Assembly (NCBI GenBank): GCA_030272585.1
Contig: BSYQ01000010.1
Coordinates: 1,674,001 to 1,738,000, forward strand
DNA length: 64,000 nucleotides
Reading direction: 5' to 3'
Source: Bryopsis sp. KO-2023
Lineage: Eukaryota; Chlorophyta; Ulvophyceae; Bryopsidales; Bryopsidaceae
Within the stretch, counting starts at the first letter, position 1. The number at the start of each line of letters is the position of its first letter. The notes under the pieces are model-generated. The model ran no database searches, was not told the DNA's origin, and was given only the letters and a program-made list of their open reading frames with translations. Position numbers and translations under genes: made by a program. Positions 55,870 to 64,000 of the stretch are shown here, in pieces.

Positions 55870-57060
55870 GGTGGCATCAAGAAAAAAAGAAAAAAAACTC
55901 GCCCCCTTTTTTCGCAAAATTTTCCACTGTATGGCAAAGGGACGACTGTATCTGCGCTGATCGTTCCAAAAATCCCTTCACCCCACGGGGGATGGGTCGC
56001 ATAATCGATTAGTCATCGTATCCTGGTGCAGATTTCGACGGGGGGGGCTGGCAGGGATTGGCCGACGCCACCTCTTTGCGATCAAATATGTGATCCCGTG
56101 GAAGATAACCGCGCTTTTCCCGAGCACCATCGCGAACAGGAGCGTGAATTTCGCCACGTGGATTTTAGAAAAGATTTGCGGCAGTTGGGCTTCTTTTAGG
56201 GAAGGTGGTGCTTGGTTTCGGTGGTGTTGGTGGTGATGGTGGCGTCAGGAAGGGGGGGGGGGCAGGATGTACAAAAGATATTTTTTTTTCCACGGGGTCC
56301 ACATCGTGAAACTTTTTTTTTCTTGATTATCGAACGCCCCGTGAAACGCGCGCGCCAATATCTTCTTGATTTGGTGGAGGTGGAAGATGGAAGGAAAAAC
56401 GATTTTTCTGTTGTGTGTGTTTGGGGGGGGGGGGGTTGGCGGGGGGTAGCCCCAACCCTTTGTTGGAACTGCTGGCTGGTGCTGTTCGAACGCGACCCCC
56501 GCTTCAGCGAGCCGCGAGGAACCTCTGCGGATCCCCGTTTTCGATCGCTTCCTCGGTTTTGCAACAAACGCAGAAAGGGATAGGTCGTCCAGCTGGCTGC
56601 TTGTATTGGGACGCCTGCATGCTGAAAGGTTGGATTGGTAACACGTTCATGTCGACCAAACACCCACAGCTTTTCTTTTTTTCTCCTTTTTTTGATAATC
56701 TCTTTTTTTTTCCACCTTTTTTTCTTTTCTTTCTTAAATCAAAGAAAGAAAACACTAACTTTTTTCTTTAATCTGTAGTGTTGATCAACTCCATCCTTTC
56801 TTAGCTGGCATGCGCATACCTATGTGTCAGGTTTTCTTATTAATTCATTGTTCATTTTATAAAATTATTAGTATTGTTTGTTCAAGTGTATTACATCGAG
56901 GCCGGAAAAAGGGCTACATGCAGCCCCTGCAAATAAGTGCTATTGCTTTTATATGTACAATAAAAAAGAAATATATACATATATAGCTCGATGATTTTTT
57001 TATTCCGATGGTTCACTATAATGAAAAAGGCAATTTTTTTTATAGAGTGCTAGACAAGGA

Positions 57061-57093
<33 letters not shown>

Positions 57094-57540
57094 TTGAAAT
57101 TTTCATAAACATCTTAGAAACGCAAAGAAAAAATTATAGACCTCGTTGTGGATAGTTTGCTTGTTAAAAAGATTTGCTGATTTTGAATTCAGAATTTGCT
57201 GTTCTGCACGGCAGAACGAAATAAAGAAGTTGCTTGGCATTTTGTTCGACAACCTTGAGAAAAATATTGATAATGGATATTGATGATAAAAATATATGGG
57301 GTTTGCAAGAGTTGGGCATTATGAGGCGGGGGAAGAATGCAAATTTGCTTTCAAAAATTGCGTGCCAGCCACCACTTGATGAGCGATTGTAATTAAAAAA
57401 AAAGAAAAAGAAAGCAGCAGGTCTACTTGATGAACGATTGTAATTAAAAAAGAAAGAAAGAAAGAAATCATGATCAGATGCCTGCTGCAGCAAATCAGGT
57501 CCATCAACTTGCCAAAAACAGGTGAAAAAAAGTTCGCTTT
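55870..57540. other. GC-rich promoter island and AT-rich spacer
   Basis: 55870-56660 is GC-rich and probably promoter/5' flank of the gene at 55869. Frames here on both strands show no family. 56670-57540 is T-rich, then carries dispersed-repeat copy B and a (TTTA)n run near 57059-57087. Confidence 0.5.
56881..56936 (+). repeat. Dispersed short repeat, copy B
   Basis: TTCAAGTGTATTACATCGAG followed by GCC..GGGC and ending CTGCAAATAAG. It shares its first 22 nt with copy A except for one base. It is intergenic, unlike the other copies. Confidence 0.7.
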
Positions 57541-60138
57541 TTAATATATTTGGAAAAAGTGGCACTGATGATCAAACTGACCGAAGGCATCCAGGCCGTT
57601 CACCAACAAATCCATAATTCTAAGATGACCACTTTTTTTTTTCCTCCAGAAACGACACAGATCGATGGGAAAACAAAGAAAGGCATCATATACTTCTATG
57701 TGTATGTTTTTCTTCTTTTTTTTTTGCTGAGGGAGGCCTGCATCACTCAGTTGAACCCCAGCGGTTCAACTTCAATCTAAAAAATGCTCCACTGAGACTG
57801 GTAAATCCACTCCATACAAAAAAAAATATTATTATTACGAAAGAAACAAGCAGATCGATTCCTGAACATAAGTTTCCAGGTATAAATTTCATTAGGCATT
57901 TTTTTTTTCAATCCCGATGCCTGCCATGTGAAGGCTAGGTCTTTCATCCTTACATTTGCTGAAAATTGATTGGTAATTTCGATCGAATGAAATTCCATTT
58001 GAAACACTGAACGAAGCAAAAAAAAAAAAAGAAAAATGCTGAAATGCTCCACACTCACACCGGTGGCAGAGCTTGCATGTTGGACCGTTTGAGAAAAAAT
58101 GGCATCAGCAATGAAAACAGAAAAAGAGCCTGTATACACACACAAAAAAAGAAATCATCGACCAACCAATCAGTTGAACGTCAACATAACCAATTCTGCC
58201 CTGAGGGAATGTCTGATTGATTTAGCACTGTGTTTAAAAAAAACCGTTTTCTAATTTTACTCAGAATGTTTCATCTTTTATTCGAAAGGTGGTTGATCTT
58301 TTGATTGGGATTCAACATTGACAAAAATATATAAGGTCAAAAAACAAAAGCAAAAACACTGATCTGAAATGTCTGTTGGTGGGGGGGGGGGAGGGCGAAA
58401 AAAAGAAATAAAAAATGGAAATGGAAATGGCACTGGGGATAATTTATTTCTTCAAGCAAAAGATGAATCGCAGAATGTGTGTTGCATATGTTTTTGTTTT
58501 TTTTTTTCATTTTTCGACATGCATGGCTGGAAAACAATTGCTAAAAAAATTTCTTATTTCCATTAAGTGGTGAGAAGTGGAAGACATGGAAGCACACACC
58601 TGGAAAATGAATAAAAAGATCTTGATTGAAGAAAACACGAAACGTGCGAGTCTGACACCGAATGAGGGCTGCTGTTTTGCATTCGCTATTGCAGCACATA
58701 TCATCGTTAGAGGTACCACAACCTGAACCAAAGAGTTGGGTTTTTTTTTCCTTTTTCCTTTTTTTCTTAAAGATTTCTCCTTTTTCTTAAAGTTTCAATC
58801 AACATTTTGAACGCATCGGGTGAACCTGATCATCATACATATTTTTTTTTCAGTTTTTTTTTTTTTTCATATTTTTTGAACAAGAATCTGGAATCTAATG
58901 CTCAACAGGTTTTAGCCACTCATACACAAAACGTTGATACTCTGATATTTCAACACTCAGAAAAAAAATAAAATAAAAAAAATCTTTCTTTCTAAAAGAA
59001 AGCAGATGTATGGGTGTGTTGGGTGTGGTGGGGTGTTGGAAAAAGAAATATTGGAAATTTTCTTGAAAAAAGCAAACTGCAATCCGTCCTGTTTTTTTCT
59101 TGTTTTTTTTTTTGCGCACCTCCTCGTCAAGACTGTCCGTTCTCAAAAGACCATTCAGCAATTTTGCCATTTGGGGCGATAAATTAGTGTGGAATTTATC
59201 AGGGTTCTCTTTCATTGCTTTCACCATGGCTTCCAAAGTGCAAACCACTCCATCCGGAATTTTCAACTCTTGAGCAGTCCGCCATTCTTCCGTCTTTTCG
59301 TTTGATCATTCGATTGCCAAAAAAAAAAAATGAAACCAGAGGTTAAAAAAAAGTTTATAAAAGTAAGAAAGAGCTCTGCTCGAATTTTGTTAAAAAACAC
59401 TTGTCCCCAGCCTTTAAAAAAACTTGACGTTGCAGCCCCTTCGAATCATTGCGCTCAACTCTACATGTTCAAGTCAAAACATGAATAATCAATGTTTTCC
59501 TTTTCGGAAGCAGTTTTCATATTTATTTTTTCAACAAAAATGCTTTTTGATATTGTTGTAATGTGCATTTGCATCAGGTCTGACGAGAAACGCCCCAAGG
59601 AATCTCAGGCTTCGCAAGCCTGTTTTTTTCTATTTTCGTGAATTTATATTTTTTGAACCCCCTTATCCATGCCGATCGCGAATTTGAACTGACCTGCTCT
59701 CCATCCGCGTCTTGATCGCAACAGCTGGTGCTATCCTCTTCAGCGAACGATTGCATCAAGCTGCGTTTCGCAGATCAACACACACACACACACACACACA
59801 CTTGCACATGAATCGGTGGAATTCGATTTCAGCCCCCGTCTCAGAATCAAAAAAACTTTGGCTGCTCTTCGCGCGCGTTATTTTTTTTTTCTGTCCACGT
59901 TTGGACTTCCGCAACCCTGACCGTTCCACGCCAATCGCAAGCAAAATCGTGGATGCACACACCATTTCGGCGATTCTTGGGCGATTCTTGGCGGCGGCGG
60001 CGAATTCGTGCTGGACACGCTCCTCAACGATCGAGAGCTGGCATGCGAGCCGCTCGCCATGCGGTTGCTCGCTTGACGACTCATTTTCGCCCCTGGCGCC
60101 GATCCCCACGCCGGGCGGCTCCCTTTGCGGTCCATCAT
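57541..60138 (-). CDS. Unrecognised 250-aa membrane protein
   Basis: Exons: 60138-59963, 59760-59694, 59293-59120, 58722-58600, 58129-58061, 58006-57954, 57631-57541. Phases agree. The N-terminus (about 58 residues) is basic and Ser/Pro-rich. A small acidic Cys-Cys patch (DSTSCCDQDADGEQ) follows, then a helical module (IPDGVVCTLEAMVKAMKENP, then LSPQMAKLLNGLL). Two hydrophobic helices come next (VVVPLTMICAAIA and KIFLFIFQALFLFSLLMPFF), and a short tail ends CHFFQIY. No family recognised. The exon 2 acceptor sits behind a TG-repeat and the last acceptor behind an A-run (aaaaaaaag|TGG), both unusual, so the ends are the weakest parts. It faces the copine across a GC-rich divergent promoter. Confidence 0.55.
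57749..57771. repeat. Hairpin with 9-bp stem
   Basis: AGTTGAACC-ccagc-GGTTCAACT, in an intron of the 250-aa membrane protein model. Confidence 0.7.
59779..59801 (+). repeat. (CA)n microsatellite at a splice acceptor
   Basis: On the minus (coding) strand it reads as (TG)n about 20 nt before the exon 2 acceptor of the 250-aa gene. Confidence 0.85.
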
Positions 60139-60517
60139 GAACGAAACACGTCGGTCGCCGAAGAATCAGCCAAAACCAGATATCCGATTGCAGTGCAATT
60201 GCTCGCTCCTCTTCAAGAAACCTTATTCCCGCAGCGAAAATGATCCAGCCCTGTACAGTTATCGAGATACGGGAGTTCAAAGGGGAGGAAGAAAAAATCA
60301 CGTTTCAGAAAAAAAAAAAGAGTGATTGATTCGACATGGACGCAACATGGTACTCGTGCGATTCGATCCGTTTCTACTTCTTTTATATATTTTGGGGGGA
60401 CGCCACGAAAACTGACGACGGTGTAAGTACTGGAAAAACCAGCATTCGCTTCTCAACGCATTCCGAGTTGGCATCGAACAGAGAATAAGGATCGCTTGTC
60501 CTCCCAAATCGCGCGCA
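60139..60517. promoter_or_regulatory. Divergent promoter, 250-aa membrane protein / copine
   Basis: A 380-bp gap between opposed starts, flanked by GC-rich sequence. No clear TATA box; a TATATATTT lies at 60383, 135 nt upstream of the first copine ATG. Confidence 0.4.
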
Positions 60518-63500
60518 ATGAGTTGTTTGGTTTGGCTGTGCGACGGCTTGAAGAGAATTTTCATGGGCAACGCGCACGGGGGGGCCGTCACAGACAAAGG
60601 AGATGCCGTTGGTGGGGTGGTGTCGGGTTTGGGGCAAAACGTTACGGATGCCGTGGGGGCGATTTTCCACAACAACGACGTCAGGAGCAGTTGGGTGAGT
60701 TTCCTTTGTCGAGACGGATCCCTTGGACACCGCGTTGGCATTGGCTTGAGGGATCTTCTCGCGAGAAGGGGAGAATAGCTGTTTGAACCTGGCGTTCCGA
60801 CCCAAAGACGGTGATGTTATCGTTTTTCTGTGGGCGTTTTCAGGTGGAGCTTAGGCTGGAAGGCAGACACTTGCTGAACAAGGATGTGGGAGGGTAAGGA
60901 GCCGTTTTGGGGTCTTTCCTTCTGCAGGTTTTTTCTTTTTCTTTTCAAGTTGTGCGCTTCTTTCAGCTGAGCCCATCGACTGCGTCGAGAAATTTTGCGA
61001 AGATGTTGTAGATAGCATCCACAGAAGGGGGGGTGTTTTTTTTTGTTTTTCCCCCGCTGTTGCAGGGAATCGGATCCTTTGGCGGTTATGTACCGTCACG
61101 AAGCCGGAAAGTGGCACGAAGTAGGAAGGACCGAGATCGTCGCCAATAACCTCAGTGAGCTGCACTAATTTTGTTTGTTTGTTTTTCCCTGAAAGTTCAA
61201 ACTCTCAAATCTGTAATCTACATTACATATATGTTTTTGTATATTATTACATATATTTTGTATATTTTGTATATTTTTGTATATTTTTTCCTGAATATAA
61301 GCAAATAATGGAATTTAGTCATACCTAAAACTCAGGAATCAGGATTATTTTTTTTTATTTTTTTTCAATTTTTTTGGAACTCACTAGTGTAGCATTGAAA
61401 GGAGAACACTTTCAATCCATTGTGAAACCAGAAAAAAAAATAAAATAGGATTCTGTAATTCGAGAGCGTTTCAAATATTTGGAGAGAGATCTGGATCTTG
61501 TGATTACATAATATTTCTGCCAATCTTGATGGAAAAAAAAAGAAGCCCAGAGAAGAATCAGAAAAAAGCTAACATGTGTCCTTCAGCAATCCATGAATTT
61601 TGTGGAGATCCCTCTATATCTCTCTCTCTTTCTTTCCACCAAAAAAAGAAAGAAAGGAACAAGGAACAAAATAAATATATATACCGATGTGTGTACATAT
61701 GAGAAAGACCCTGAAAAAACCCCAAGGGATGTTATTTTAAATTTAAAGAACTAAGAATTAAATTTAAATTTACTTCTTCTTTTTTCTTGTCAGATCCCAT
61801 GTTTGTGCGGTACTTTGAGCTCTTGTACCTCTTTCATGCCGTTCAAAAATTCAAAGTGGCTCTCTATGATGTGGATGAACAAGGAGATCCAGAGGATATC
61901 GATCTCACAAAACAGGTACTTACTTAGAAATCCTGCCGTGTGGAAAAAAAAAACTGTTATTTTTATTTGGAAAAAATGAAGAGATAAGGCAATATCTCTT
62001 TTGCTTGGTATTCAACTGATCAGGCAAAAGAGAAATGTAGCAGCAGTGCCCCAGCACCCTCTCCCCCCCAATAAAAATAAAAATAAAGAAATCTTATTAA
62101 AAAAAAAGAAATGAGAACAAATAAGAAAAATGTCTCCGGAAAAATTTGTGAAAACGAGCACTCTCAATTACCTATTTCTTTTCTCGACAAAAAAGAAAGT
62201 TGCACGAAACTGAAGGGTTCTTATTCTTACTGCCTTGTAGATACAGCGAAGTTTCTTCAAAAATTGCAATCCAAACTAAGATTAAATTTGAATATTGAAA
62301 ACTAAGAACCACCCGAAAGGAAAAAAACAACACACATACAAAATACGGACAATAACCCTAAATTTCGGGGCTCAAAGAACCCCATATTGACAGCGCTCGA
62401 TGCATACAGGATTTCCTCGGTCAAGCGGAATTCACCCTTTCCAGTGTGGTGACTTCGTTTCGCGGACTGATCGAAGTTCCATTGTGGGATGTCGAAACTG
62501 ATCAACCCGCTGGCGATGGCGTTTTGGTTGTTCGCTATGAAGACAAGACCCTGAGGACCGAGGTGGTGGAAATCGAATTTTCGGCCAGCGATCTGGCTAA
62601 TCGAAAGAGGGATTCGAGGCCCATTCTGTTGATCAGCAGGGCTCAGGAGGACGGCACCTGGGCGCCCGTGTATAGATCGGAATCGAACAAAAACGAACAG
62701 CCCAGATGGAAGACCCTTGAAATTTCCCTTGCGCAGCTGTGCAATGGGGATGAAGATCGAACGCTCATGATAGAGGTGAGACTTGGAGGATGTTGATGAA
62801 AAATAGAAAAAGTAGGAATAGAAAAGTAAATAAAAAATGATGATAATGATAATAATTATATTTATATATGTATGTATTTTCTGTGGTACGCACGTATGTA
62901 TTTTTATGTATATTATTGTTTCCTTTGTGCAAAAAAAAAAAGATAAGGGAAACGCCATCCGGCAAATCCGAAAAAAAAAAATCCGGCAAATCGGAAAAAA
63001 AAAATAAAAAAATCTGGCACCCGATGACAACACTTCCTCATAATTTTTCAATGATTTACAATCTGAAAACAGCAAATTCTCCAATGAGCCCCCCAAAGGA
63101 AATAAAAATAAGTTAACACACACACATACACTCTTGAGGGGAAAAGGTTAATCTTTTTTCCACTTTTCCCCGCAGGTTTTGAATTTCAGGGAGAACGGTA
63201 AGCATCGACCGATGGCATGGACTGAGACTTGCTTCAGGGAAATGAAGACTCTCACTGGTGAGGTTTGAAGGGTGTTGGCATCTGAAAAATAAAGCCTCCA
63301 ACACAACTTTTTTAACGTTTTTTTTTGTGTATTTCGGTCAACTCGAAACGTTACGTGTGTTACTGTTGTGTATAGCCCTCTGCTTTTTTTTTAAAAAAGG
63401 GACTTTTCTTTGTCGTTTTATATAGAGTTGAAGCAATGTGAAAAGGATAAAGCGTTTTGTCGATTTTATTGATGGAGAAAGTTGGAGAAAAAAGAGGGGA

Positions 63501-63646
63501 TATGTAGTTGCTTTTCTTTTTTTTTTTTTTTGGTGGGGTATTCATTTGTTTGATCTCGAGTTGAGTTGATTGTTTCCAGTGCCCAGCTCCCCTGGAGTTG
63601 CAGATGCCAAAGTCTGAAAAAAACGGTGGTAGCCTCAACATCAAAG
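60518..63646 (+). CDS. Copine (BONZAI-like), C2A-C2B part, cut by window end
   Basis: Visible exons: 60518-60694, 60844-60893, 61066-61154, 61794-61915, 62410-62775, 63176-63257, 63587-63646. Phases agree; the last ends at a GTACGT donor, so the gene continues outside. Copines are Ca2+-dependent phospholipid-binding proteins with two C2 domains and a von Willebrand A domain. The first C2 runs from VELRLEGRHLLNKDVG through SDPLAVMYRH, GRTEIVANNLNPMF and VALYDVDEQ to DFLGQAEFTLSSVV. The second spans roughly LRTEVVEIEFSASDL to RPMAWTETCFREM. The vWA domain is not in the window. Two starts are possible: MSCLVWL at 60518 or MGNAHGG at 60563. The latter creates an N-myristoylation site like the MGNCCS start of plant BONZAI1, so it is favoured. 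Confidence 0.88.
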
Positions 63647-64000
63647 GTACGTTACTGGCTTTTGACGATTTTCTATCATATTTTTTTTTAATTTAATTGT
63701 AATCGTCGACTCCCCTCCATCGAAAAGAAAACCAGCGATGTTAAGGGGAGAGCTCACTTCTTTTGAAATTCCGCTTTCGACACGATTTTCCGACTAGTTG
63801 GAGGGAAAGGGGGTCTTACATTCCAAATTGCAATTTCGTCTGTTGATGAAATTAGTCGAGGAAGAAATGAAAAATATTCTCTCAAAAACATTTGATTTTT
63901 TTTTCTTTTTTTTTTTGGGGGGGGGTGGGGGGTGGGAGGGAAAAGTGTTTTTTGTTTGCTTCAGATGTTTTTTTTTTAATGTTAATTTGAAATCATTATT
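63647..64000 (+). other. Copine intron running off the window
   Basis: T/G-run-rich sequence after the donor at 63647, including a T-run joined to a G-run at 63898-63927. No exon recognised before the edge. Confidence 0.6.

Noticed and set aside
57372-57450. Doubled ACTTGATGAnCGATTGTAATTAAAA unit
   Set aside because: A simple local duplication next to an AAAG microsatellite, with no sign of function.
59569-59625. Possible seventh copy of the dispersed repeat (caggctt-cg-aagcctg hairpin and ATGCAAAT-like end)
   Set aside because: It has the hairpin and octamer but lacks the TTACATCGAG core, so it was not counted.
1-64000. CRISPR arrays, bacterial operons, rRNA genes
   Set aside because: None seen. 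Splice structure, PsbQ, HUB1 and METTL14 show that this is eukaryotic nuclear DNA.

Overview
The window looks like nuclear DNA of a green alga, possibly an early-diverging streptophyte such as Mesostigma. The evidence is a PsbQ gene with a plastid and twin-arginine thylakoid leader, a plastid-type hexose-phosphate antiporter, and plant-like versions of METTL14/MTB, HUB1/BRE1, an SnRK2-like kinase and a BONZAI-type copine. Coding exons are fairly GC-rich and sharply bounded by GT..AG introns. The introns are filled with T, A, G and C runs. The species assignment is inference only.

Layout. 1-6.9 kb is nested mobile DNA: the 3' half and 3' LTR of a Ty3/gypsy chromovirus, a small hAT-type element with a tRNA-Tyr-like core at the LTR edge, and the pol frame of a second LTR element with a dUTPase-like domain. 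8.2-11.8 kb (-) is METTL14, divergent from a SnRK2-like kinase (13.2-18.4 kb, with a possible alternative last exon at 20.2 kb). 21.0-26.9 kb (+) is HUB1/BRE1. 28.7-31.2 kb (-) is an unrecognised 526-aa protein, followed by a possible small gene at 32.7 kb (+) and a secreted Thr/Glu-rich protein (33.7-34.8 kb, -). 35.7-37.6 kb (+) is psbQ, and 38.8-40.4 kb (-) is an intronless UhpC-like transporter. Two convergent Ifi-6-16 (ISG12/IFI27-like) genes lie at 41.7 (+) and 43.3-43.9 kb (-). 44.8-47.1 kb (+) is a membrane-anchored FCP1-like phosphatase. After a gene-poor stretch come two unrecognised membrane proteins (51.1-55.9 and 57.5-60.1 kb, both -). A copine (60.5 kb to beyond the window end, +) closes the window.

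How the genes relate. They look like an ordinary mix of housekeeping loci: m6A RNA methylation, H2B ubiquitination, photosystem II, plastid sugar-phosphate exchange, and membrane or calcium signalling. I see no operon-like logic. GC-rich islands mark shared divergent promoters (METTL14/kinase, 526-aa gene/small gene, secreted protein/psbQ, 250-aa membrane protein/copine).

Most unusual: a 42-nt inverted repeat whose right arm contains the psbQ start codon; a paired Ifi-6-16 locus, one member with a duplicated CxxC tail; and a dispersed short repeat (core TTACATCGAGGCT) in at least six places, five of them introns. Also notable are two genes whose splice choices would change the protein end, and a hAT-like element carrying a tRNA-Tyr-like sequence. 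Exon models were built by eye from splice consensus, reading phase and protein similarity. No alignment or transcript was available.
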